Assembly (NCBI GenBank): GCA_002172675.1
Contig: NETF01000146.1
Span: 1-62,247 of the forward strand
Source: an unicellular cyanobacterium SU3
GTDB lineage: Bacteria; Cyanobacteriota; Cyanobacteriia; Cyanobacteriales; Microcystaceae
Length of the DNA: 62,247 nt
Direction: 5' to 3'
Below are positions 27,040 to 35,159 of the stretch, piece after piece. Below the pieces are notes generated by a model. That model saw only the letters and a program-made list of their open reading frames with translations, searched no databases and was not told the origin of the DNA. Within the stretch, counting starts at the first letter, position 1, and every line of letters begins with the position of its first letter. The position numbers were made by a program, and so were the translations under genes.

Positions 27040-27696
27040 TTAAACCATCGCAGGTTGTAATAACTTAATATTAGAAAAGCCGAATTCTTTGGTAACAGTT
27101 TCTCCGTTTTCTTCCCCTGTAATCACACGACTGGTTAAAATGTAATAACCATCTACTTTTTCGTAGTTATCCTCAAAATAACTTTTGCCTCCCTTGGGTT
27201 CTCCAGTTTTTGGGTCATGATAAATAGAGTCATAACGGTGAGAAAGATAGCCTTCTTCTGTTTTATGACTACTGAAAGTATCGATTGTTACCACAACCCC
27301 ATGAATATGACGGTGAACATGACACACCTCATTATCACGGAGTTTATAGCGATCGCCTTCTGATTTTCCTCCCATGAGAATTTCTACGGCCCCACTTTCG
27401 TCCCTATCACCGTAACGAAAGGTATTTTGACCATGAACATCTTCAAAGGAACGACGAACCCGATGAATGGCGGTTTCCCAAAGTTGGGACTTAACTTGGT
27501 TTAACGCTTGTTCATCTTCTATGTTAAAGACTTCTGTAGACATATCGCCATTTACCCGCACTTGACCAGTAAAGGTGAGATCGTTATCCTTAAAGGTGAC
27601 ATCGGCTGTATATCCTGGAAAATCTTTATCCCAAGTGTAACGGTTCTCGTAAGCAGCACGAAATAAGTCTCTAGCGTCAAGGGTAGTTGCACTCAT
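27040..27696 (-). CDS. DUF3386 family protein
   Basis: A 218-aa soluble protein. It opens with SATTLDARDLFRAAYENRYTW and contains repeated beta-type segments, including GYTADVTFKDNDLTFTGQV and a His-rich stretch CHVHRHIHGVVVTI; the end reads EFGFSNIKLLQPAMV. I recognise the cyanobacterial DUF3386 family, whose function is unknown. The ATG at 27696 is preferred because a longer frame to 27816 adds 40 residues that do not look like the family. It follows the response regulator gene on the same strand. Confidence 0.7.
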   Translation of the reverse strand: MSATTLDARDLFRAAYENRYTWDKDFPGYTADVTFKDNDLTFTGQVRVNGDMSTEVFNIEDEQALNQVKSQLWETAIHRVRRSFEDVHGQNTFRYGDRDESGAVEILMGGKSEGDRYKLRDNEVCHVHRHIHGVVVTIDTFSSHKTEEGYLSHRYDSIYHDPKTGEPKGGKSYFEDNYEKVDGYYILTSRVITGEENGETVTKEFGFSNIKLLQPAMV

Positions 27697-27849
27697 ATTA
27701 TTATTTTGACCTGTCTTGTAGTTAATATTGGAGAGAAATAAGCAACTTGTCGGTACACTTATCTTAATCAATTGATGCTGAAAATAATGATAAGTGATCT
27801 TATGTTCACTCATCAACTAACGAACCTTTATTTTAATCAGTTTTTGAGT

Positions 27850-28533
27850 CTAATCTCGTAACACATAACCCACCCCTCGAACGGTTTGAATGAGTCGTTT
27901 TTCTTTCTCAGCTTCCAATTTTAAGCGTAAATAACGCACATAAACCTCAATGATATTAGAATCTCCCATAAAGTCATAACCCCATACCCTTTCTAAAATT
28001 TGATCTCGACTCAGGACTTGTTTAGGATGAGACATTAAATAATCTAGTAAATCGAATTCTTTGGCCGTTAGTTCAATTAAACGACTACCCCGAAACACCT
28101 CACGGGTGTTCCGATTTAAACTAAGGTCTAAAAACTGCAAAAGATCGGGGTCTTCCTCGTGGTTTCGCCTTAAATTGGCTCTGACTCTTGCTAATAGTTC
28201 TTCTAAATTAAACGGTTTAACAATATAATCATCGGCCCCTGCATCTAAACCAGCCACGCGATCGCTAATATCATCTTTAGCGGTTAATAAAATAATAGGA
28301 ACTTTACTCCCGGTTTGTCGTAGTCGTTTACAAATTTCGAGTCCTGAAATACCTGGTAACATCCAATCTAATAAAATGAGGTCAGGGTTACTTTCTCTTG
28401 CTGTTGTCAGTCCTGATAACCCATCATTAACCACTGTCACCTCATGGCCTTCATATTTCAGTTCTAACTCAATAAACTGAGCCAGTTTGGCTTCATCTTC
28501 AACCACTAAAATACGGGAGTTACTCATAGTCAA
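27850..28533 (-). CDS. OmpR-family response regulator
   Basis: A 227-aa two-component regulator: receiver domain with acidic pocket VVEDE and phospho-acceptor Asp56 (LILLDWMLPGISG), conserved KPF, and a C-terminal winged-helix DNA-binding domain (ELTAKEFDLLDYLMSHP, TVRGVGYVLRD). In cyanobacteria close relatives resemble NblR, but the sequence alone does not settle that. No histidine kinase is adjacent. It is followed on the same strand by the DUF3386 gene and preceded by a small LapA-like gene. Confidence 0.85.
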   Translation of the reverse strand: MTMSNSRILVVEDEAKLAQFIELELKYEGHEVTVVNDGLSGLTTARESNPDLILLDWMLPGISGLEICKRLRQTGSKVPIILLTAKDDISDRVAGLDAGADDYIVKPFNLEELLARVRANLRRNHEEDPDLLQFLDLSLNRNTREVFRGSRLIELTAKEFDLLDYLMSHPKQVLSRDQILERVWGYDFMGDSNIIEVYVRYLRLKLEAEKEKRLIQTVRGVGYVLRD

Positions 28534-28546
28534 TACTTACCTTAAT

Positions 28547-28837
28547 TTAATTATCAAAGTCAAAGTACCCCCCATCATCCATTGGACTTCTTAGAGGTCG
28601 TTTTTTCTTGCGTTTAAACGGTTGTAAGAGAAAAGGCAATAAACCCCCGATAATAAAGCCTCCTCCAACACAAAAGGAGAGTAACACACCGATGGGTAAT
28701 TTAATTGATTCCCAGAATAAAAATTTTAGGGAAACGGCAGTAATATTTTGAATAGAAAAAATAGCGATCGCCCCTATCCAAAAGGCAATTAAAATACTAA
28801 TGATGATATTAGCTAATAGTTGTAGCATATTTAGCAT
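28547..28837 (-). CDS. LapA/DUF1049-domain membrane protein
   Basis: A 96-aa protein with two transmembrane helices (IIISILIAFWIGAIAIFSIQ and GVLLSFCVGGGFIIGGLLPF) linked by the short NITAVSLKFLFWESIKLP, and a basic tail PFKRKKKRPLRSPMDD. This is the LapA (DUF1049) topology. Such proteins help organise lipopolysaccharide or membrane assembly in enterobacteria; the role in cyanobacteria is not known. It lies 13 bases upstream of the response regulator and 17 bases after the Coq4-like gene, so co-transcription is likely. Confidence 0.7.
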   Translation of the reverse strand: MLNMLQLLANIIISILIAFWIGAIAIFSIQNITAVSLKFLFWESIKLPIGVLLSFCVGGGFIIGGLLPFLLQPFKRKKKRPLRSPMDDGGYFDFDN

Positions 28838-28854
28838 AATTTTTGACTTATTAA

Positions 28855-29616
28855 TTAAGCAATAGCAGCTTTAAGTTTTTCACGACTGTACCAACTATAA
28901 GGACCGTTTAAAGCTGGTTTAATATTTAACATTTCCCGCCATTCATCTAAAGGACGGTCTAAGTTTTCCTCCCATTTTACAGGAAATAAGGGTTTAGCTG
29001 CTTGTCCCATATCGATACCAGCAGAAACTAATTTAAAAGCATAATTTAAAGTTTTTACCTGTTCTTGGGGGGTCATATCTTTATTATAAGCTTGATCGTT
29101 TTTAAAAAATCTAAACAAAAAAGACATTAAATCAAGAAACGTGAAACCAGGATACGCAAATTGTCCAACGCTAACAGAAAGAACCCCTAATTCTCCCAAA
29201 TCATCTAAACTATACCCTGTCAAAATATGATGGAGATCATGGGTTTTAAAGACACGAAAGGTAACATAATCAGCATCGGTTTTAAAGTTTTCCGTGCTTC
29301 GATAAAACTGAGGATCATAACCTAGGGTACTCAACACTTTCGCGTAAGTCCATCCTAAAGAACCTTTCGGCATTTTTAACATAGTTTCTAAGTCAAAATA
29401 AGGACCGACGTAGCATTCTTTGAGCATTTGAGCGCAGTCAGCATCTTGATTCAGTATCTGAAGGCAAACTTTCATCGGGGCTGTTTCGTGCAGTTTTTGG
29501 CTTAAATCAATGGCATTATTAACATTTTGACCCGCACCTGCTGCTAAATCTACTAAGTTAAGAAATTCCTGTAAATTGTCGGGGTTAGCAATTTGATTAA
29601 TATATTTAAAACCCAT
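28855..29616 (-). CDS. Coq4-like protein
   Basis: A 253-aa protein with the Coq4 signature HDLHHILTGYSLDDLGELGV (His126, Asp127, His130, Glu142), the metal-binding pattern HDxxH-x11-E of the ubiquinone biosynthesis protein Coq4. Coq4 in eukaryotes removes the ring carboxyl/hydroxylates the quinone ring as part of complex Q; cyanobacteria make plastoquinone by another route, so the function here is not established. The gene opens the same-strand run with LapA-like, response regulator and DUF3386 genes. Confidence 0.75.
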   Translation of the reverse strand: MGFKYINQIANPDNLQEFLNLVDLAAGAGQNVNNAIDLSQKLHETAPMKVCLQILNQDADCAQMLKECYVGPYFDLETMLKMPKGSLGWTYAKVLSTLGYDPQFYRSTENFKTDADYVTFRVFKTHDLHHILTGYSLDDLGELGVLSVSVGQFAYPGFTFLDLMSFLFRFFKNDQAYNKDMTPQEQVKTLNYAFKLVSAGIDMGQAAKPLFPVKWEENLDRPLDEWREMLNIKPALNGPYSWYSREKLKAAIA

Positions 29617-29642
29617 AAGATTTCTCCCTATATTTCAAAGTT

Positions 29643-29781
29643 TATATAGCAATCAGGTTTCAGTTGTGAGAAAATATTAAGCAGGGTTTAACAATGTTAA
29701 ACCCCTACAGAAGTGATTCGTAGGGACATAATATTATTATGTCCTGAGCAGTTCTCATATATCATTCCTGATTGCTATATA
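29643..29781. mobile_element. MITE with TATATAGCAATCAGG terminal inverted repeats
   Basis: A 139-bp non-coding element. The 15-base end TATATAGCAATCAGG (29643-29657) is exactly inverted at 29767-29781. Inside are two further inverted repeats, GGGTTTAACA/GTTAAACCC near 29684 and GACATAATA/TATTATGTC near 29729. The TATAGCAAT ends match those of the IS630-type element at 48302, so it is probably a non-autonomous IS630 derivative. Confidence 0.75.
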
Positions 29782-29835
29782 TATCAAAGTTGTGTCAGAT
29801 TTCTACGAAATGCCACAAAATTTAATAATTTATTT

Positions 29836-30291
29836 TTATATTCTGTTGAGAAAATCTAACAAAATTGCTTGATGAATTTTCCCTAAAGGACGAACGCCGT
29901 CCACTTTTTTAGAATAACAGTGTCCTTGTTTAACATCATCAGGGGAAACTAACCCTAAATCAGCCCCTTCTTGTAAATTTAAGTCATCGATAGACACCGT
30001 TAACGGGGCTTGAAAAATATAGCGTAACGCCACTTCATCATCATAACGACAGAAGAAAATAGGATTTTCGATGGTGAAATTAATTTCTTCAATAACTTCT
30101 CGTTTAACTCCCATTTCTGGGGTTTCTCCTGGTTCAAGATGGCCACCAAAAAACCCCCAGCGATCGGGATAAATAATCGTAGGAATATTATCCCGTAACT
30201 GCATCAAAAAATGGCCGTCTTGATGAAGAATAGCCAAAGCAACAGAACGGATATTATTTGGTGTTGCGTTTGTGGGGGAGGAGAAACTCAT
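29836..30291 (-). CDS. Nudix hydrolase
   Basis: A 151-aa protein with a Nudix box at residues 50-72: GGHLEPGETPEMGVKREVIE with Glu56, Arg64-Glu65 and Glu68-Glu69, although the position usually held by Gly after EE is Ile70. It hydrolyses a nucleoside diphosphate linked to another group; substrate not determinable. The ATG at 30291 is chosen because the frame upstream runs through the lipoprotein gene; the two genes overlap by 38 bases. Confidence 0.75.
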   Translation of the reverse strand: MSFSSPTNATPNNIRSVALAILHQDGHFLMQLRDNIPTIIYPDRWGFFGGHLEPGETPEMGVKREVIEEINFTIENPIFFCRYDDEVALRYIFQAPLTVSIDDLNLQEGADLGLVSPDDVKQGHCYSKKVDGVRPLGKIHQAILLDFLNRI

Positions 30292-30784
30292 TAGCTTCTG
30301 GTTTAGGGGTGGGTTTAACTTCAGTATCACTAGAAGTCTCGACTTCAGTATCAACGACGGGTTCAACTGTCGAGATATTATCAGGGGTATTGGCCTCTAG
30401 TTTTTCAACTTCTAAGATATACAACTCTCCGACATCTTGACCCTCGATAGGAATGGATTGATAGGTCACTTTTCCTGTAATTTGAATCCTGTCCCCAGTT
30501 TCAGGAAGTGGACCATCGGTGAGTACCCAGACAGTCCCGGTTTGATCTTGAAGTTGATAGGAACCACTTTCCATAAAAGGCGCACTGTCCACCACTTTTC
30601 CCTCTAAATAGATGATATTTTCTTCGGCGGTGCTTTCTGTTGAGGATTGGGGAGACAGTTCCCCAATGGGAGTAATAGAGGGTTGTGCTAACCCTAAATA
30701 GTTGACGGGGGTACATCCGATCAACCCTCCCACCAGAAAGGAAAAAATAGCACCATGAACCCCTCGAATGCTTAAAACTTTCAT
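30254..30784 (-). CDS. OB-fold lipoprotein
   Basis: A 176-aa exported lipoprotein: signal with lipobox LVGGLIGC (Cys at residue 24), then a serine/threonine linker and a small beta-rich domain (YQLQDQTGTVWVLTDGPLPE, GDRIQITGKVTYQSIPIEGQ) resembling OB-fold nucleic-acid or ligand-binding modules. The acidic tail (TVEPVVDTEVETSSDTEVKP) is low complexity. The ATG at 30784 is preferred because it gives a proper lipoprotein signal; an upstream frame to 30838 adds 18 residues. Overlaps the Nudix gene by 38 bases. Confidence 0.6.
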   Translation of the reverse strand: MKVLSIRGVHGAIFSFLVGGLIGCTPVNYLGLAQPSITPIGELSPQSSTESTAEENIIYLEGKVVDSAPFMESGSYQLQDQTGTVWVLTDGPLPETGDRIQITGKVTYQSIPIEGQDVGELYILEVEKLEANTPDNISTVEPVVDTEVETSSDTEVKPTPKPEANEFLLPHKRNTK

Positions 30785-30875
30785 GATCACTGCGGTGAAA
30801 TTAACGGTCTTGAGATAGGCTAAATTATAGGACATCATAAACTACTCCTACGTTCCAAATTTATCTAGGTTATCC

Positions 30876-31751
30876 ATGTCTTCTGAAACTGCTTCTTTGT
30901 TAAACGGTAAAGCATTAGCGCAAAAAATTCAGGGAGAATTAAAAACAACCGTTGAAAAATTACAAGGGAATATGGGTCGCCCTCCTGGGTTAGCCGTTAT
31001 TATGGTAGGAGATAACCCTGCTAGTGCGGTTTATGTTCGTAACAAAGAAAAAGCTTGCGCTAAAGTAGGGATCGCTTCTTTTGGTCGTCATTTACCCACG
31101 GAAACGCCACAAGAAGACGTTGAAGCATTAATTCATCAATTGAATGCAGATGAACGGGTGGATGGTATTTTAGTTCAGTTACCCTTACCTCCCCATTTAG
31201 ATACGGTTAAGTTACTTCATGCGATCGCTCCAGAAAAAGATGCTGATGGTTTACACCCCATGAACCTCGGCCATTTAATACGGGGTGAACAAGGGTTACG
31301 CAGTTGTACCCCTTGGGGTGTGATGCGTTTGTTAGAAGAATATAACCTAGATGTTGCCGAAAAACACGCGGTAGTGGTAGGGCGCAGTATTTTAGTGGGT
31401 AAACCCTTGGCGTTGATGTTGTTAGAAAAAAATGCAACAGTTAGTATTGCCCATTCTCGTACCCCCGACTTAGGAGAAATAACCCGTCAAGGGGATATTA
31501 TTATTGCTGCGGTGGGTAAAGCGAATATTATTACCGGGGAAATGATCAAACCCGGAGCGATCGCCATTGATGTGGGCATTAACCGTATTATGACAGAAGA
31601 TGGTGCTTCTAAGTTAGTAGGAGATTTTGAGTTTAACTCAGTTTCTCAAGTTAGCAGTTATATTACCCCTGTTCCCGGTGGTGTCGGACCGATGACGGTG
31701 GCCATGTTATTACAAAATACGGTTTTGAGTTATCAAAAAAAGTGTGTTTAG
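30876..31751 (+). CDS. folD: methylenetetrahydrofolate dehydrogenase/cyclohydrolase
   Basis: A 291-aa bifunctional enzyme that converts 5,10-methylene-THF to 10-formyl-THF for purine synthesis and initiator Met-tRNA formylation. Seen: [15 protein letters not shown] with the catalytic Lys, [45 protein letters not shown], and [15 protein letters not shown] at the end. Length and start are standard. It is divergent from the lipoprotein gene. Confidence 0.93.
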   Translation: MSSETASLLNGKALAQKIQGELKTTVEKLQGNMGRPPGLAVIMVGDNPASAVYVRNKEKACAKVGIASFGRHLPTETPQEDVEALIHQLNADERVDGILVQLPLPPHLDTVKLLHAIAPEKDADGLHPMNLGHLIRGEQGLRSCTPWGVMRLLEEYNLDVAEKHAVVVGRSILVGKPLALMLLEKNATVSIAHSRTPDLGEITRQGDIIIAAVGKANIITGEMIKPGAIAIDVGINRIMTEDGASKLVGDFEFNSVSQVSSYITPVPGGVGPMTVAMLLQNTVLSYQKKCV

Positions 31752-32052
31752 ACTGAGTTCGGAGTTCGGAGTTGAGAAGATTATTCATATTGTCTCCTCT
31801 GCCTCCTCTGCTCCCTACTCCCCTCAAAGTAACATTTATTGTTGTCCAGGTACTTATATCTTGGGATATAGAGAAAAAGCTATTAAATTCCTGCCTAGGA
31901 TAGAGGCAAAAAAAAATAAAAAATAATTAAATTAGATATTATCGTTAAATCACAAAAAAGTATTGTCTTTTCTTAGTAACGATTTTAAAACTAAGTAACC
32001 TAAAATACGAAAATTTTTTGTATATTCTATAATTTACAATTGAGGTAAAATT
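31752..32052. other. spacer with heptamer repeats after folD
   Basis: A 301-base spacer. It starts with three tandem heptamers GAGTTCG, GAGTTCG and GAGTTGA (31755-31775), then a CTCC-rich low-complexity stretch near 31795-31828 of the sort scattered through cyanobacterial intergenic DNA. No gene is seen. Confidence 0.5.
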
Positions 32053-32655
32053 ATGTCTAAAAAAGAAATTTATCACACTGAAAAAGTAACAGGAAACGTT
32101 AATGCTAGACCCACTACTTCTGAAGAAGTTTCTTATCGTAATGGTTACGTAGATGGTCAAATGACCGAAAACTATCAACAAAACCGCCTTAAAACTCGTG
32201 ATAATAATAACGCGACGGGCGGTTTACTATTAGGAATTTTTCTAACCGTTGCTATCGGTTTAGTGGCAGGGATCTTTTATACAGTTTTTTCTCAACAACA
32301 AAAAACCATTGATACTCCACCTATTAGTGAAGAACAACAATCCAATAAAGAAATGACCATCATTGAAAGGACAAAAGAAATTGTTCCAGTTCCTGTTATC
32401 TCCGATCAAACTCCTGAACAACAACAACCTGATAAAGAAACAACGATTATTGAAAAGACAAAAGAAGTTATTCCTGTCCCTGTGCAACAACAACCTGAAG
32501 CCTCTTCTTCAGAACCAAAAGTAGAAGTAAATATTCCTTCTCCTGTACAACAAAATCCGCCTGAACCTCAATCTTCTACGAACCAAAATCCTCCTGAAAA
32601 CGAGACTCCTATCAATTCAGCTACGAACGAAACTGTAGCACCTCCTCAACAGTAA
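32053..32655 (+). CDS. membrane-anchored Pro/Gln-rich protein
   Basis: A 200-aa protein. A polar N-terminal part (residues 1-55) precedes one transmembrane helix (GGLLLGIFLTVAIGLVAGIF). The rest is a Glu/Gln/Pro/Val-rich low-complexity tail in which the unit TIIEKTKEVIPVPV occurs in near-duplicate (residues about 101-116 and 135-148). This is a spacer-type extracellular or periplasmic tail with no recognisable domain. It is followed by a hairpin terminator. Confidence 0.55.
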   Translation: MSKKEIYHTEKVTGNVNARPTTSEEVSYRNGYVDGQMTENYQQNRLKTRDNNNATGGLLLGIFLTVAIGLVAGIFYTVFSQQQKTIDTPPISEEQQSNKEMTIIERTKEIVPVPVISDQTPEQQQPDKETTIIEKTKEVIPVPVQQQPEASSSEPKVEVNIPSPVQQNPPEPQSSTNQNPPENETPINSATNETVAPPQQ

Positions 32656-32706
32656 ATTTTAAAAAAGTTATTTTAAAAATCTAGTTTATCGCCATAATTT
32701 TTATCA

Positions 32707-32732
32707 AAAGGGAGCAATTTTGCTTCCTTTTT
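32707..32732 (+). terminator. rho-independent terminator
   Basis: AAAGGGAGCAA (32707-32717) pairs with TTGCTTCCTTT (32720-32730) with one G-T pair and a 2-base loop, followed by TT and TTCTTT. It separates the membrane-tail gene from the convergent lipid-A-synthase-related gene. Confidence 0.65.
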
Positions 32733-32739
32733 CTTTAAC

Positions 32740-33948
32740 TTATAAATGTTTAACGTCCAAATGAGACAACAAAAAACGGGCAATTCTTTCAGAAGCCCCA
32801 GAGGGTCCAAAACGGGCTTTTCCTTTCTCTTCGCACTCGTGTAAATAAGCGTGATCGGTAACGGTTTTAGCCACACATTTGGCTGCTTCTGTAAGGATTT
32901 CGGAGGTTGCTGGGCCTTGACCAATGGTTTGGGCGCAACTGCCAATGAGACGGTTTTGTGCCTCAGCAAACTCATAGGTAAACTGGGGGCCAACTCCTGG
33001 TACTTGAATGACGGGTTTACCTAAAGCAATACCTTGATCGACGGCTAATCCTGCCATGCCTAACATTAACGTACAGTTGTGTAAAATATCATTAAACGCA
33101 TCAGAATAACACGAGACTTTTACGGTTCCTTGTTCAGTTTTTTTGCTTAATTGATTATCTTCATATTCCCAACCTTCACTATTCGCTATCGTTGCTAATT
33201 CTTGCATCAGTTTAGGAACTAAAGCAGCCCGAAATTGTATTTTTTCGGGAGACATTATTTTGATAATTTCTAATATAAGATTAAGTTGTAATTTAAAATT
33301 GCGAACGGCTTCAGGTAGGCGTGATCCCGGCAATAACGCAACCATCGGCACATCGGGTTTTAATTGTAAATCTTTGCCTGTGGGTTGTAATTTATCTAGA
33401 GAAGGAATACCCCCAAACTGTGCCTTACTGATGCCTTGTTGTTTTAAATCTTTTGCCGTGTAAGGATCTCTAGTAAACACTGCTAAACAGCGAGGCGATC
33501 GCAAAAAAGTTCCAATAAACGGTCCAACGTTTAACTTGCCTTCATATAACGCAGATAAACAGGAAATAAAAGAGACATAAGGATACCCCGTCGAATAAGC
33601 AAACCCTTGGGATACGGTGTCACCAGTAGCCATAATTAAATCGCAACTCGGGGCATATTTCCAGACTGCTTGTAACTGTCGCCAGGTTAACCCCACTAAC
33701 CCGGCTTTTAAGTCGGTGAAGAGACGCAAACGGTTAATATAGGAAAAGCCTCCAGAGGGCATATTTTGGGTTGGGCCAATGATGGGTACATTTAAGCGAC
33801 GATAGGCGTTCCCTTCCCCCACAATAGGCATAGCCGCCACCTCTAGATTAGGATACATTTGTAATAGGGTTTCAATGACATAGGATGAGTGGTTATCTTC
33901 TCCATGGCCATTACTGATAAATAATATTCGCTTAGACGGTGACGACAT
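32740..33948 (-). CDS. lipid-A-disaccharide synthase-related protein
   Basis: A 402-aa GT-B-type protein: RILFISNGHGEDNHSSYVIE at the start, the interdomain region NFKLQLNLILEIIKIMSPEK, and VKVSCYSDAFNDILHNCTLM and AGLAVDQGIALGKPVIQVPG near the sugar-nucleotide site. It resembles LpxB but belongs to the cyanobacterial relatives whose exact acceptor is unknown. It may add a sugar to a lipid carrier or lipid A-like molecule. The start is the ATG giving a MSSPSKRILFIS beginning. Confidence 0.75.
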   Translation of the reverse strand: MSSPSKRILFISNGHGEDNHSSYVIETLLQMYPNLEVAAMPIVGEGNAYRRLNVPIIGPTQNMPSGGFSYINRLRLFTDLKAGLVGLTWRQLQAVWKYAPSCDLIMATGDTVSQGFAYSTGYPYVSFISCLSALYEGKLNVGPFIGTFLRSPRCLAVFTRDPYTAKDLKQQGISKAQFGGIPSLDKLQPTGKDLQLKPDVPMVALLPGSRLPEAVRNFKLQLNLILEIIKIMSPEKIQFRAALVPKLMQELATIANSEGWEYEDNQLSKKTEQGTVKVSCYSDAFNDILHNCTLMLGMAGLAVDQGIALGKPVIQVPGVGPQFTYEFAEAQNRLIGSCAQTIGQGPATSEILTEAAKCVAKTVTDHAYLHECEEKGKARFGPSGASERIARFLLSHLDVKHL

Positions 33949-34055
33949 AAATGTTCCTATAATTTTTTCTATAGTTATTATTTAACCTTTTTTAAAAATT
34001 ATTATATTAAAATTGGCTAACTTTAAATAATTTTTGAGTCAATCTTATCATCGCA

Positions 34056-35078
34056 ATGTTACAACAAAATTCCATTATTCATCAACTTTGGCGCATTTAC
34101 CATTTCACTTTCGCTGAACCAGCTTTTTTTCGGGGAGTAGGGGAAATAGATGGTGTTCCTTCAACCATCCTTTTCGCACTAACTGATCCTGGTGCAACTA
34201 ATGTGACTTCGGTTCTCATTAATGGAGAAATTAGAAACCCATTGAGAAGACAAATATTTAATGGGGAAGTAACCGGTAGAACAGAAACAGTTGAGTTTAA
34301 TGGGGAAACATTCGAGATAAATAGACAATACGTTACTTTTCAAGATGGTTTTTTCCCAACTTTTGCTCTACTAGATTTGACAGAAGATCAAATTACTATC
34401 GATCCAGTTGAAAATGATATTATTCCCCCATTTCTGACAGATCTGCCTCAAAGGGGATTTGAAGTGGCAGCTTTTCTCGATACTATCTATACGTTTGAAT
34501 ACGAACCGACAACTCTAACTTATGCCTTAGACTTTTTATCTTTATCCCCTGATTTTGATGCAGCCCAGTACGGAGCGTCTCATAATGATCTTATTACTAA
34601 TATTGGATTTGATTTACACGGTTTAATTGACGCATTGCAAGGCGATCGCCAACAAGCGACTCTACATTATGTCAGTGCTGGTCATTTTGAGCAACGACCT
34701 CGAAACAGCTTTGATTCTAAGCAGTATCTAGCTTCTCATTCGGATTTACTGGGCGCGTTTGGCGTTAATTTAGAAGCAGCTAAGGATCATTTTGTCGATC
34801 AAGGTCACTCGGAAGGACGTAGTGCTGATAATTTTTCAGAATTTGGTTATATTGCTTCTTACAGCGACTTAATTCAAACTTTTGGACTAGACGGAGTGGG
34901 AGCAACTGATCATTATCTCACCTCAGGAGTCACAGAAGGTCGTGATCCCTTTGTGTTTAACCCAGTTAGTTATATGAATCTCAATCCTGATGTTAGTCAA
35001 GCTGTCGGAGGAGACGCGCTTTCAGCAACAAAACATTATATTCAGTTTGGATGGGCCGAAGGACGTTCTATTATTTAG
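34056..35078 (+). CDS. repeat protein with YxASxxDLxxxFG units
   Basis: A 340-aa protein with no visible signal peptide and an N-terminal beta-rich half (residues 1-165). The C-terminal half holds four repeats of about 45 residues with pattern Y-x-ASHSDL-x3-FG-x-(N/D)-x5-A-x2-HY-x3-G-x2-EGR, at about 167-216, 219-257, 260-296 and 301-337. The unit occurs in cyanobacterial adhesin-like and hemolysin-type Ca-binding proteins. Function unknown; possible export without a classical signal. Confidence 0.55.
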   Translation: MLQQNSIIHQLWRIYHFTFAEPAFFRGVGEIDGVPSTILFALTDPGATNVTSVLINGEIRNPLRRQIFNGEVTGRTETVEFNGETFEINRQYVTFQDGFFPTFALLDLTEDQITIDPVENDIIPPFLTDLPQRGFEVAAFLDTIYTFEYEPTTLTYALDFLSLSPDFDAAQYGASHNDLITNIGFDLHGLIDALQGDRQQATLHYVSAGHFEQRPRNSFDSKQYLASHSDLLGAFGVNLEAAKDHFVDQGHSEGRSADNFSEFGYIASYSDLIQTFGLDGVGATDHYLTSGVTEGRDPFVFNPVSYMNLNPDVSQAVGGDALSATKHYIQFGWAEGRSII

Positions 35079-35092
35079 TAAAAAAAACAGAG

Positions 35093-35140
35093 GTTTAGAC
35101 TCAATAGCCAATTAAAAGATCAAATTTGTTGAGTCTAAAC
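35093..35140. terminator. bidirectional hairpin between convergent genes
   Basis: GTTTAGACTCAA (35093-35104) pairs perfectly with TTGAGTCTAAAC (35129-35140), a 12-bp stem with a 24-nt loop. It lies between the convergent repeat-protein and GH13 genes and may terminate both. Confidence 0.55.
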
Positions 35141-35159
35141 TCTAGTTCAAACTCCGAAC

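Noticed and set aside
31744-31926. 60-codon ORF after folD
   Set aside because: It runs through heptamer and CTCC-rich low-complexity sequence and has no protein-like character.
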